Source: Caenibacillus caldisaponilyticus (lineage in GTDB: Bacteria; Bacillota; Bacilli; Bacillales; Sporolactobacillaceae). From it: a stretch of DNA of 63,944 nucleotides. The notes beneath the pieces were generated by a model. The model was not told where the DNA came from and made no database searches. It saw only the letters and a list, made by a program, of their open reading frames with translations. The stretch covers positions 1 to 63,944 of the forward strand of contig NZ_BDDQ01000033.1 in assembly GCF_002003465.1 (NCBI RefSeq), read 5' to 3'. A program made the position numbers and the translations under genes. Below are positions 1 to 7,846 of this stretch, in pieces. Position 1 is the first letter of the stretch; each line of letters opens with the position of its first letter.

Positions 1-1353
1 TCCCATTTTTGGTTATATTGTATTCTTCGATGATGTCCTTCTTTTGCTTTGGTACATTGGGAACGGAACGGACAACCTGAACAGTCTTCACATTCGTAGA
101 CTTTAAATTCTCTGGTAAAACCGTTTCGGTCTGTGCGATGAGACCAATAACGGAACGTCAATTTTTGCCCGTTCGGGCATGTAAATGTATCGTCTTCCGC
201 GTTGTATTCCCAATTGATGACGTTAAAAGGATTCTGCTTTTCTTTCTTTTTCTTCTCTTTTCGGTATGTATTGTAAGTGATGAGTGGTGTGCGTTTCCGA
301 TTCTCTAGAACATCTTTATAATTTTGTTCACTCCCATAACCGGCATCTGCGACGATATAGTTAGGGAGTTTGAAGAAGTGTTTCTCGATGTGATCCAGAA
401 ATGGGATGAACGTACGTGTATCCGTCGGATTAGGAAATACATCATAAGCGAGCGCAAATTGTCCTTCTGTCGCAATCTGTACATTATAACCCGGCTTAAG
501 TTGACCGTTCTTCATATAATCATCTTTCATTCGCATAAAAGTGGCATCGTGATCGATCTTTGAGTAACTGTTACGTTCGCCGAAATTTCATGTCGTTTTG
601 GTATTTTTGTTTGCGCTCCACAAAATCTTGAAACTGCTTGCGATATTGTTTCGGTACTTTGCGCTCTGAGCGAAGTTGTTTCCTTTCGTTTACATCTTCA
701 CTTGCTTCGATTTTTTTGTCATATTCTTCAACTTTTTCATCAAGCTTTTCAACAACCTCGGCGAGTTCTTGGATAGATAATTCCACTAAGTTTTCTCTTT
801 CGATTTCTGGAATAATCTCTTTTTCTAATAATTCATCATACATTTGATTGGACTTTTCGACCAAAGCCGCACTGTATTTTTCAACGGCTTTACGCCAAAC
901 AAAGGTAAATTTATTGGCATTGGCTTCAATCTTGGTGCCATCAATAAAAATGGCTTCGTCGTCAATGAGTTTTTCTTTCACGAGCTGACAACGAAATTGC
1001 ACGAAGCACTGGCGCAATAACTCTTGAACCTCGGGATGAACGCGGAAACGATTGATCGTTCGATAGCTTGGCTCATAGCCTTGTGCCAGCCACATCATCC
1101 GAACACTATCTTGGAGGAGGGCTTCGATTTTTCTTCCAGAAAATACGGATTGGCTGTAGGCACACAGAATAATCTTCATCATCATACGAGGATGATAGGA
1201 AGGACGACCCGTATCACGCAGGAAGGCTTCAAACGCTTCATCAGGAATCTGTTCGATGAGGTGGTGAATATGAAAGGCGATGTCATTTTCTTTTAATTTA
1301 ATTTCTAAATCTAGGGGCAAAACCACTTGATTCATGTTATAATATTGAAACAA
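1..1353 (-). pseudogene. IS1182-family transposase, frameshifted and cut by the window edge
   Basis: Reading starts at TTG 1353, with a GGAGG motif 7 bases upstream, and runs in one frame to a stop at 571. The first half carries the IS1182 hallmark FIDGTKIEANANKF. Near position 580 the reading frame slips. One surplus base in the C/G cluster turns the expected KFGERNSYSKIDHDATFMR stretch into an early stop. After the slip, the adjacent frame stays open to position 1 and encodes the rest of the transposase (YIVADAGYGSEQNYKD, then a Cys-rich CSGCPFRSQC motif). The element is therefore probably inactive, unless the slip is a sequencing error or a programmed frameshift. The C-terminus is outside the window. 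Confidence 0.85.
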
Positions 1354-1410
1354 AAGGATACCTCCGATAAGTAAATTGGCTATATTTTAATTTTATCAGA
1401 AGGTATCCTT
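1354..1410 (-). repeat. Inverted repeat that can hide the transposase ribosome binding site
   Basis: A perfect 10-bp inverted repeat (1354-1363 and 1401-1410, arm AAGGATACCT) encloses about 37 AT-rich bases. On the minus-strand transcript the proximal arm overlaps the GGAGG ribosome binding site of the transposase. Transcripts entering from outside could therefore fold and block translation, while transcripts starting between the arms could not. This layout resembles the read-through protection known in other insertion sequences. The regulatory role is inference. Confidence 0.55.
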
Positions 1411-1433
1411 ATTTGACTTCTGAAAACCAATAA

Positions 1434-1481
1434 AAAAGAGTGGTACCTTCACCAACATGTTTTGGTGGGTACCACTCTTTT
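1434..1481. terminator. Long bidirectional hairpin between gnd and the IS
   Basis: A 14-bp perfect stem (AAAAGAGTGGTACC at 1434-1447 with its complement at 1468-1481) is extended by an inner CACCAA/TTGGTG pairing after a bulge. Read on the minus strand it is followed by TTTTTTATT, so it would terminate the gnd transcript. Alternatively it is part of the IS end that shields the element from read-through. Confidence 0.65.
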
Positions 1482-1606
1482 CAATTTAGCCTACTGGGTT
1501 TTGTCCCAGCCTCTTTTGACTTTCATTCAGTTTTCAACCTCTTTGGGCAACCTCCCGCTTTACCGAAAGAAAACGATCCGCACACGCCGTGGCGCGCTGT
1601 TACGGC

Positions 1607-2506
1607 TCAGTTTTCTTTCTTCACGACTTCGTGCCCACCGAATTCATTACGCAACGCGGCGACGACCTTCCCTGTAAACGTGTCTTCTTCAAGCGACCGA
1701 TAGCGCATCATCAGCGACAAGGCGATGACCGGTGTCGGAACTTGCAAATCCAACGCGGTTTCCACCGTCCATTTCCCTTCTCCAGAAGAATGCATCACCC
1801 CGCGGATGCTTTCGAGTTTCGGGTCTTTGGAAAACGCGTTTTCCGTCAGCTCCATGAGCCAACTGCGAATGACCGAACCATGATTCCAAACGCGGGCGAC
1901 TTTTTCATAATCGAAATCAAATTCGCTTTTTTCGAGGACTTCAAAGCCTTCGGCGATGGCCGCCATCATGCCGTATTCGATGCCGTTATGTACCATTTTC
2001 AAGAAATGGCCGCCTCCCGGCTGTCCCGTAAAATGATAGCCGTTTTCGACCGCCGTGTCTTTAAAGAGCGGTTCGACAAGCGAAAAAGCTTTTTTGTCGC
2101 CGCCAATCATGTAACAGGCGCCATGGCGCGCACCCGACACGCCGCCGCTCGTGCCCGCGTCGATAAACGCGATGCCCTTCGCCTTTAAGGCTTCATATCT
2201 TTGCAGCGACTTCTTGTAATTGGAGTTGCCGGCTTCGATGACAATGTCGCCTTCCGAAAGCAGCGGGACCAAATCGTTCAACACATCGTCCACAAGGCCG
2301 GCGGGAACCATGAGCCAAACGATTTTTGGATTTTCCAGTTTTTCCGTCATTTCCTTCAGGGAATAGGCTCCGGTCGCCCCGTCCGCTGCCAGGCGGTCCA
2401 CCGCCTCTTTATTAATATCATAAGCCACGATCTCGTGGCCGTGATCCATAAAATTCAGGCCGAGGTTATAGCCCATTTTTCCGAGACCGACTAATCCAAG
2501 TTTCAT
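1607..2506 (-). CDS. gnd: 6-phosphogluconate dehydrogenase, decarboxylating, short form
   Basis: Oxidises 6-phosphogluconate to ribulose-5-phosphate with release of CO2 in the oxidative pentose phosphate pathway; cytoplasmic. The 299-residue length is that of the short, often NAD-preferring YqeC/GndA class, not the roughly 470-residue class. The N-terminus has the dinucleotide fold GLVGLGKMGYNLG (residues 4-16). The substrate motif EAGNSNYKKS lies near residue 92, the hydroxyacid-dehydrogenase signature DAGTSGGVSGA near 116, and the catalytic region GGGHFLKMVHNGIEYG near 164. The start has an AGGAG motif 7 bases upstream. It stands alone on the minus strand, next to an insertion sequence. Cofactor preference is not settled by reading alone. 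Confidence 0.93.
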   Translation of the reverse strand: MKLGLVGLGKMGYNLGLNFMDHGHEIVAYDINKEAVDRLAADGATGAYSLKEMTEKLENPKIVWLMVPAGLVDDVLNDLVPLLSEGDIVIEAGNSNYKKSLQRYEALKAKGIAFIDAGTSGGVSGARHGACYMIGGDKKAFSLVEPLFKDTAVENGYHFTGQPGGGHFLKMVHNGIEYGMMAAIAEGFEVLEKSEFDFDYEKVARVWNHGSVIRSWLMELTENAFSKDPKLESIRGVMHSSGEGKWTVETALDLQVPTPVIALSLMMRYRSLEEDTFTGKVVAALRNEFGGHEVVKKEN

Positions 2507-2752
2507 CAGCCTTCTCCTTTCTGTTCCATCCAGCGTTGTCGTCTGATATATTGGCGCAGCCGCTTTTTCCGCATCGCTCCGGCACCGCGCGCATCCAACG
2601 GAGCCATCCGCCGGCGACGGACGAGATGTGCTATGAACGATCCGGAAGATGGCCGATCACGCGGTCCCCCGCTTGCAGAGCCCCTCTAGAAAAGATGGCT
2701 CCAGCGGGCCAACAAAGCTGCGGTCTCTGACGCGGCGGCCTATTCTATCATA

Positions 2753-4006
2753 TCATATTGGCTTTAATTTGCCTTCATTGGAAGGTCGCTCAGCAGGGGT
2801 TTCCTCTCCTTTATCCGATGACCCCGGCCGGATGGCGAATAAAGATAGCAATAAAGCGGCGGCGGCCGTTGCGGCGGCGACGAGAAACATGATCGGCACC
2901 GACACTTTCATGAGCGTGGCAAAAAGCGGCGGACCGACCGCCACGCCGATATAGCGCATGCTGCTGTACAAACTCGAGATCGTGCCCCGATTTTCCTTCT
3001 CAATCCCCTCCGTCACAAAGGAATCAATGCTCGGCAGCGTGACGCCGATGCCGATCCCGCCGATGAACAAATACAGCAAGAACAACCGGACGCTCGGTTG
3101 AAAGCTGAGCAGCACCATCGACGCGGCGAGGACGCCCATGCCGGATAGCGTCATCCATTTCATCAATCGTTTATTTTTGCCGATTTTCGTGCCGGTGATC
3201 AGGGAAGCGCCCGAGATCGCCACTAACGGAATGGCGATGACGAATCCTTTGCGGACGCCGTTAATGCCGTAATCGCTCTCGAGAATTTCCGACAAATAAA
3301 ATAGCGTGCCGAACAAGACAAACATGATGATGCCGCCGATGACAAAAACCGCGATCAACCAGTGAGCCTTTTGTTTAAGAACGGCAAAGGTCTCGGCAAC
3401 AAAGGCTCGGAACGGTTTCGGTTGCTCGTCCCTAGGCGGCACATCGACGGAATAACCGACCATGGCGATCGCAATCAAACAGAGGACGGGGATCGCCAAA
3501 AAAGGGGCATACCAGACGATCGCAGCAAAAAGCGAACCGAGGATGGGGCTGAGCACTTTGCCGAACGTATTGGAAGTCTCCAAAATGCCAAGCGCTTTGC
3601 TCACCGCTTTTTCATTATTAAAAAGATCCCCGATCAAAGGAATGACGACGGGAAAAGCCCCCGATGATCCGATGCCTTGAAGCAAGCGTCCGAGTAAAAT
3701 GAACCAATACGGGTGCGCCAAAAACATGGCCGCCACCCCCGCGATGAGACCGCCAAGCCCCGAGAGCACCAAGCTGGGAATGATGACTTTTTTTCTCCCG
3801 ATGCGATCTGACAAATATCCGGCGATCGGAATGAACACGATGGCGACGACGGAAAACACCGTAATAATCAAGCTGGACTGAAAAGGGCTGATGTCGAGTT
3901 TGTTTTGAATGATGGTTAACACCGGGATGAGCATCGAATTGCCGAGGGTCATGATCAACGGGATCGAGGCGAGCGCAGCGACCTCCATCGTTTTGTTTTC
4001 TTCCAT
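2753..4006 (-). CDS. MFS drug efflux transporter
   Basis: A 12-helix major facilitator of 417 residues, likely a proton-coupled exporter of drugs or small molecules. The signature between helices 2 and 3 is visible as GYLSDRIGRKKVI (about residues 58-70), followed by an RLLQGIGSSGAFPV motif in helix 4/5 typical of the drug:H+ antiporter group. The ATG at 4006 was chosen over the one at 4048 because a GGAGG lies at proper spacing before it and the added 14 residues look non-native (two cysteines, proline-rich). The C-terminus after residue 395 is charged and non-membrane. It is single, with no adjacent regulator; the substrate is unknown. Confidence 0.85.
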   Translation of the reverse strand: MEENKTMEVAALASIPLIMTLGNSMLIPVLTIIQNKLDISPFQSSLIITVFSVVAIVFIPIAGYLSDRIGRKKVIIPSLVLSGLGGLIAGVAAMFLAHPYWFILLGRLLQGIGSSGAFPVVIPLIGDLFNNEKAVSKALGILETSNTFGKVLSPILGSLFAAIVWYAPFLAIPVLCLIAIAMVGYSVDVPPRDEQPKPFRAFVAETFAVLKQKAHWLIAVFVIGGIIMFVLFGTLFYLSEILESDYGINGVRKGFVIAIPLVAISGASLITGTKIGKNKRLMKWMTLSGMGVLAASMVLLSFQPSVRLFLLYLFIGGIGIGVTLPSIDSFVTEGIEKENRGTISSLYSSMRYIGVAVGPPLFATLMKVSVPIMFLVAAATAAAALLLSLFAIRPGSSDKGEETPAERPSNEGKLKPI

Positions 4007-4184
4007 CGGACATCCTCCAGCACAAATTGGATTTGGTTTAGTTTTCAAACATCCGCAACGGTTTATGCACGCACGGCAAAGGAAGAATCCGCCACGGGCA
4101 CCAAAAACCTTTACGTTTCGGATGCTGCGCGCCGCGTCAAATTATAAAAGCCGGTATGCACTCAGAAAGAAAAGGAGGACGCAC

Positions 4185-4466
4185 ATGGTCAGTAGCGATC
4201 AGCTGCAATCGAAGAAAAAATTGAAACCGCTGCAAGAAACCCAGCAATACTTACAGGCCGCGCTCCAATCGGTCATCCATGCCCAGGCAATGGAAAACAA
4301 CCGCGCTCACCAAGAAACCGCGCAAAACATACAAATGGCCCAACAAACGCTGACGGAAACGTTGCAAAACCTCAACGACGACGCGGAAAAAAAACATGTG
4401 GAAACCGCCCAGCAGCAACTTTTAAAGGCCCAACAAAAACTTCAAGAAGCCAAACAAATATTTTGA
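4185..4466 (+). CDS. Small glutamine-rich coiled-coil protein, unknown function
   Basis: A 93-residue soluble protein with an excellent ribosome binding site (AAAGGAGG, 6 bases before ATG). It is dominated by Gln, Ala, Glu, Lys and Leu, has no cysteine, and shows heptad-like spacing of Leu/Ile/Ala from residue 10 to the end, predicting a long helical or two-helix coiled coil. Internal segments resemble each other (HQETAQNIQMAQQTL and HVETAQQQLLKAQQKL, about 40 residues apart), suggesting an ancient helical duplication. It ends 10 bases before a strong terminator and is divergent from the MFS gene. No family recognised; it could be a spore- or envelope-associated structural protein, but nothing here proves that. 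Confidence 0.75.
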   Translation: MVSSDQLQSKKKLKPLQETQQYLQAALQSVIHAQAMENNRAHQETAQNIQMAQQTLTETLQNLNDDAEKKHVETAQQQLLKAQQKLQEAKQIF

Positions 4467-4474
4467 TCAAATAA

Positions 4475-4500
4475 AAAAACCGGCATTCTATGCCGGTTTC
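4475..4500. terminator. Bidirectional rho-independent terminator
   Basis: Stem AACCGGCA/TGCCGGTT (4478-4485 and 4491-4498) with a five-base loop, an A-run on the left and TTTC on the right. It sits between the convergent coiled-coil gene and dat, and probably serves both. Confidence 0.85.
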
Positions 4501-4521
4501 ATTCCATTTGCCCGCCGCTTT

Positions 4522-5370
4522 TTAAGACGACCGGTTGGCCGTTTCCCGAATCGCCGCTTCAAAGGCTTCTTGAAGTCGGCGCGTCCATGGGCCGACGGAT
4601 CCGTCGCCGATCGGCCGCCCATCCACCGCGACGACCGGCATCACCTCTTGCGTCGTGCTCGTCACAATGAGTTCCTCCGCGGCCAGTAATTGCTCGACCG
4701 TGACGGCTTCTTCCTTGGCGGGCATATCGAGCTCTTGCATGATCCGCAGGACGGAGCGGCGCGTGATTCCGTCCAAGATCAAATGGTTCGCCGGATGCGT
4801 AAACCAAACCCCGCCTATTAAAGCGAACACATTGGAAGCGCTCCCCTCGGTCACCGTCTTGCCGCGATGGAGAATCGCTTCGGCACACCCTTTGTCAAGA
4901 GCCTCTTGTTTGGCCAACACGCTGCCCAAAAGGTTTAAAGATTTGATATCGCAGCGCAACCAGCGAATGTCCTCGGTCAAATGCGCGCGGATGCCTTCTT
5001 GCAACGCCTGAAGCGGGCGGTCCAACGTTTGCGTATAGGCGGTCAACACGCTATGGGCATTCTTCGGGAAACCATGGGTTCGCGGCGAGGCGCCGCGCGT
5101 GATTTGCAGATAAACAATGCCGTCGCCGAGCGCATTGAGGGTGATGAGGCGGCGAATCTTATCGGTGAGTTCATCGATTCCATACGGCGGCTCCAGCCGA
5201 ATTTCCCGCAGGCTGCGGGCGAGCCGCGCCATGTGTTCATCAAGCAAAAAAGGCGCCCCGCCGTAAACGCGGATGACCTCATACACGCCGTCGCCGAACT
5301 GATATCCCCTGTCTTCGATGTCCACCGTCGCTTCGGTTCTCTCCACGAAGCGATCATTCACCAATATCAT
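4522..5370 (-). CDS. dat: D-alanine (D-amino acid) aminotransferase
   Basis: Pyridoxal-phosphate fold type IV enzyme of 282 residues. It interconverts D-alanine plus 2-oxoglutarate with pyruvate plus D-glutamate, feeding peptidoglycan precursors; cytoplasmic dimer. Visible family marks: the RGYQFGDGVYEVIRVY motif near residue 21, the PLP lysine in RCDIKSLNLL at residue 143, the EGSASNVF phosphate-binding loop near 173, and LDGITRRSVL near 197. Length and motifs match Dat better than branched-chain aminotransferase (IlvE), which is longer and lacks the RGYQFGDG context. The start ATG at 5370 is preceded by GAGGA at about 7 bases. Single gene, convergent with the coiled-coil gene. Confidence 0.92.
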   Translation of the reverse strand: MILVNDRFVERTEATVDIEDRGYQFGDGVYEVIRVYGGAPFLLDEHMARLARSLREIRLEPPYGIDELTDKIRRLITLNALGDGIVYLQITRGASPRTHGFPKNAHSVLTAYTQTLDRPLQALQEGIRAHLTEDIRWLRCDIKSLNLLGSVLAKQEALDKGCAEAILHRGKTVTEGSASNVFALIGGVWFTHPANHLILDGITRRSVLRIMQELDMPAKEEAVTVEQLLAAEELIVTSTTQEVMPVVAVDGRPIGDGSVGPWTRRLQEAFEAAIRETANRSS

Positions 5371-5571
5371 GACGATCCTCCTCGTCGCATCGCCGTCCCG
5401 CCGACACCGGGGCGTGATGTCATTAAATGCTTAATTCGCATAATCATGATTATTTTATCACGTTGCCGCCGCCATGGATATAAAATCTTTAAAAACCTTC
5501 CCATTCTCCCATATTTTCCGTTTTTCTTCCTTTTTGTCCCGCAAACTTTGGCAAGCTAATCTAAATCTTTC

Positions 5572-5600
5572 TTTACTTATATTAAATTTTGAATTATACT
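5572..5600 (+). promoter_or_regulatory. Sigma-A promoter of the lipoprotein gene
   Basis: TTTACT and TATACT separated by 17 bases in an AT-rich stretch, ending 38 bases before the lipoprotein start. Confidence 0.6.
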
Positions 5601-5638
5601 TTAGCCGTATGTTTACCATTTCAAGGGGGAGATCGTGT

Positions 5639-6223
5639 ATGAATAGGTCCGTCAAAGGACTGGCGCTGTTCGTGATGGCGCTTGCGCTCGTCTTCGGCGT
5701 CGTTGCCTGCAACGACAGCTCCAACGGAAAATCGGACGACAAAAAAACGGAAGCCAAAAAAGAAAACAACACGGATAAGAAAAAACAATTGGCCGGCGAG
5801 CTCAGCAATTTTGCCTTTGATGTTCAAACAGCGATTTCGCAAGCTTATGCGCCCTATGCGGTATTGGACGGCTATGCCGGCGCTGAGGGCGATGCTTATG
5901 TCGCCCAAGACGTCAAAGACGCTTTCGCGCAAACGAAAGATTCCGCTTCGGCGCTTGACAACGTAACCGTTCCCGACTCGCTGTCGGATTACAAAACGGA
6001 TCTCGAAGCCGCGTTAAAAGATTTGAAGGATTCCTTTGCCAAACGCGCGGAAGCCGCCGCGGCCAATGCCAATGTTAAAGACGGCAAAGCCTTGGCTGAT
6101 GCCGTGACGAAAATCAGCAGCGCTGCGCAACCGTCGTTCGATTCCTTCCAAACGAAATTCAACGACGTCGCGAAAAAATTGGGCCTTGAACCGATGGATT
6201 TCACCAAAGCGCTGTCCAACTAA
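5639..6223 (+). CDS. Lipoprotein of unknown function, helical
   Basis: A 194-residue secreted lipoprotein. Residues 1-23 form a signal peptide with a hydrophobic core and a lipobox GVVAC, so Cys24 would be lipidated and the protein held on the outer face of the membrane. A Lys/Asp/Ser-rich linker (about residues 25-50) follows. The rest is an Ala/Asp/Lys-rich domain with regular hydrophobic spacing, predicted as a helical bundle. The ATG at 5639 has AGGGGGAGA upstream; an upstream in-frame extension to 5474 lacks a ribosome binding site and would bury the signal peptide. Own promoter and own terminator. No enzyme motif seen; the role is unknown. Confidence 0.82.
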   Translation: MNRSVKGLALFVMALALVFGVVACNDSSNGKSDDKKTEAKKENNTDKKKQLAGELSNFAFDVQTAISQAYAPYAVLDGYAGAEGDAYVAQDVKDAFAQTKDSASALDNVTVPDSLSDYKTDLEAALKDLKDSFAKRAEAAAANANVKDGKALADAVTKISSAAQPSFDSFQTKFNDVAKKLGLEPMDFTKALSN

Positions 6224-6225
6224 GC

Positions 6226-6257
6226 AAAAACCACCGCGCCTCTGCGCGGTGGTTTTT
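6226..6257 (+). terminator. Rho-independent terminator of the lipoprotein gene
   Basis: Stem CCACCGCGC/GCGCGGTGG with a four-base loop, flanked by AAAAA and TTTTT, starting two bases after the stop codon. Confidence 0.92.
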
Positions 6258-6338
6258 CTTTGCATGCCCGACATGGGGACGATTCATAGGAGATGAACGT
6301 CCCCCAGGCCGTTTGACTTGAATGCCAGCCAACACCGG

Positions 6339-7175
6339 CTACTTTTTCTCGATCACCTTGACCAAGCGATCGGCGATCAATTGATACCCTTCGGCGTTCG
6401 GGTGAAAATGATCGTCGGACAAAACATCCGGGACCTTCCCTTTAAACAGATCATAGGTCGGGATAAAGACCGTATTCGGATAAAGCTCGAGCACGGTCTT
6501 CGAACCTTGATTCCACTCGTTGATGATCGCCTCGATCTGATCGTTCAACTCCGGAAACAGATCCTCAAAAGGATTATAGAGGCCGATGTAATAAAGGGTG
6601 GCCCGATCGTTCAAATCCCTGATCGCCTTAAGGATTTTGTTTAAATTTTTCAGGTAGGCGACGCGGCGGTTTTCAAAATCGTCAAGTTGAACGGTCGTCA
6701 AATTTCGTTTCAACACATTGACGAGATCGTTGCCGCCGATCGTCATGAGGATGATGTCGGAGTTTCGAATGTCTTCTTGAACGTCGTTCCGGCTTAAAAC
6801 CTTTAGCAGATCATCGGTCGTGTCCCCTTTGACGCCGTAATCCTTAAAAGACAGCCGGGACACCCAATCGGAGTGTTTCAGCTTATCGGCGGTCCGTCCC
6901 GCATAGCCCTCTTCGTTCGCATCGCCGACGCCCATGGTGAGCGAATCGCCGATCGCCGTCATGTGGAGGGAGATTTGTTTGGGCGGCAGCACCGTTTTGA
7001 ACGTTTCATATGATTTTGCCCCGCGATCGACGAACGGGAGCGCATCGTGGAAAAAATAAATTCCGGTGCCGATGAGCAAAACCATGGCGAGAATAAGGAA
7101 CCCGACGATGATGCGCTTTCGCTTTGATTTCGCCCTCCGTTTCGCTTCGCTGAGCCTTGTTTCGTGAAGCGTCAT
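6339..7175 (-). CDS. SGNH/GDSL-type hydrolase, membrane-anchored (YpmR-like)
   Basis: A 278-residue lipase/esterase-family hydrolase with one N-terminal membrane helix (about residues 22-44, after an Arg/Lys-rich cytoplasmic segment), so the catalytic domain faces outward. All four SGNH blocks are visible: GDSLTMGVG with the nucleophile Ser, the block-II Gly in YGVKGDTTDD, GGNDLV in block III, and DDHFHPNAEGY with catalytic Asp/His near the C-terminus. ATG 7175 is chosen because it has GGAGG upstream and overlaps the stop of the preceding gene as ATGA, indicating translational coupling. Resembles B. subtilis YpmR from memory. The natural ester substrate is unknown; a cell-envelope lipid or acylated polymer is plausible. 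Confidence 0.88.
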   Translation of the reverse strand: MTLHETRLSEAKRRAKSKRKRIIVGFLILAMVLLIGTGIYFFHDALPFVDRGAKSYETFKTVLPPKQISLHMTAIGDSLTMGVGDANEEGYAGRTADKLKHSDWVSRLSFKDYGVKGDTTDDLLKVLSRNDVQEDIRNSDIILMTIGGNDLVNVLKRNLTTVQLDDFENRRVAYLKNLNKILKAIRDLNDRATLYYIGLYNPFEDLFPELNDQIEAIINEWNQGSKTVLELYPNTVFIPTYDLFKGKVPDVLSDDHFHPNAEGYQLIADRLVKVIEKK

Positions 7176-7486
7176 TCCCGGATTTCCTCCAAACGAAATC
7201 GATGAATTTGGTCCGTGCAACCTTCCGCACGCAAAATGTCCAATTGTTTTTTTCCCATTAAATCAAAATGGGGGTAGCGGTTTCGCTTGTCGATCCACTG
7301 CGGCTTCAATCCGTATTTTTTGCCCCAACGGATCAGTTTTTTCAAATTGCTGCAACCCGCTTTCGTCACCGTCCGGTATTGAGGAAAGCGGGGATCGTAC
7401 CAATAATGGGTGAGCAACGCCACTTCCCCTTTTTCGACGCGCTCTTTCCACTTTTTTAATTCCTTCGGTTGTACCCCGAAAGCCAT
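7172..7486 (-). CDS. yneQ: YneQ-like conserved hypothetical protein
   Basis: A 104-residue soluble basic protein without a signal or membrane segment. Conserved-looking motifs are THYWYDPRFPQYRTVTKAGC and YPHFDLMGKKQLDIL, which I associate with the YneQ family (B. subtilis yne region). Three in-frame starts exist: TTG 7504, ATG 7498 and ATG 7486. The last is preferred because GGAG lies about 12 bases upstream and MAFG matches the family start; this choice is uncertain. Its stop overlaps the start of the SGNH hydrolase by four bases, so the two are co-translated. Biochemical function is not known. Confidence 0.75.
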   Translation of the reverse strand: MAFGVQPKELKKWKERVEKGEVALLTHYWYDPRFPQYRTVTKAGCSNLKKLIRWGKKYGLKPQWIDKRNRYPHFDLMGKKQLDILRAEGCTDQIHRFRLEEIRE

Positions 7487-7599
7487 GCAGAAACTCATCT
7501 CCAATGATTGCGTTCCCGGTTCCGCGAGTCAGCTCTGCGGACCCGCCTCCATTTTACCATATCACTTATTTCGCCCGGATCCAAACCGTTTTTCTTTAT

Positions 7600-7630
7600 G
7601 AAAGAAAAACAGCGGCAAGACGCCGCTGTT
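7600..7630 (-). terminator. Rho-independent terminator of the FbpB-like gene
   Basis: Stem CAGCGGC/GCCGCTG (7610-7616 and 7622-7628) followed on the minus strand by TTTTTCTTTC. It lies 16 bases past the FbpB-like stop codon. Confidence 0.85.
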
Positions 7631-7645
7631 TTCGAGTCCGAACGG

Positions 7646-7768
7646 TCACGATTTCGATGTATGTTTTTTTTCAATTTTGGACTCGATTTTTTCCAACGCG
7701 ATATTATCTTTTAATATTTCAGACTTATTTTTGGTGATTAATTCTTTGAAAGAAAGTCGCTTTCTCAT
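7646..7768 (-). CDS. FbpB-like small basic protein
   Basis: A 40-residue Lys-rich protein (start MRKRLSFKELITKNKSEI) with an AGAGGGG ribosome binding site 5 bases upstream. The N-terminal pattern M-R-x-R-x-S-F-x-E-L followed by N-K-x-x-I/L-L-x-D matches the Fur-regulated basic protein (FbpB) family. In Bacillus that family helps small-RNA repression of iron-rich proteins under iron limitation. No clear Fur box was found upstream; instead a TGGTCAT direct repeat and a TATAAT lie at 7790-7830 on the minus strand. It has its own terminator. Family assignment is by memory of the sequence pattern; iron control is therefore inference. Confidence 0.72.
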   Translation of the reverse strand: MRKRLSFKELITKNKSEILKDNIALEKIESKIEKKHTSKS

Positions 7769-7846
7769 GTTCATCCCCTCTTTCACCATCTATTATACAT
7801 AACATTATGACCAAATGACCAGTCAATTATTACAAAAGTATGAATT

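Larger units (their letters stand above)
1..1517 (-). mobile_element. IS1182-family insertion sequence, left part outside the window
   Basis: The element contains an IS1182-type transposase read on the minus strand, an upstream leader with two hairpins, and a likely terminal inverted repeat around 1495-1517 (minus-strand core GGCTGGGACAAAACCC). That end is recognised from memory of related elements, not from a matching second end, because the other end lies outside the window. Base composition is clearly AT-richer than the neighbouring genes, consistent with a recent arrival. The outer boundary could instead fall near 1411 if the hairpin at 1434-1481 belongs to the gnd transcript. Confidence 0.7.

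Noticed and set aside
1434-1481. GGTGGTACC-like sequence as part of a T-box
   Set aside because: It is a closed hairpin with no stem I, specifier or downstream synthetase or amino acid gene; a terminator or IS structure explains it.
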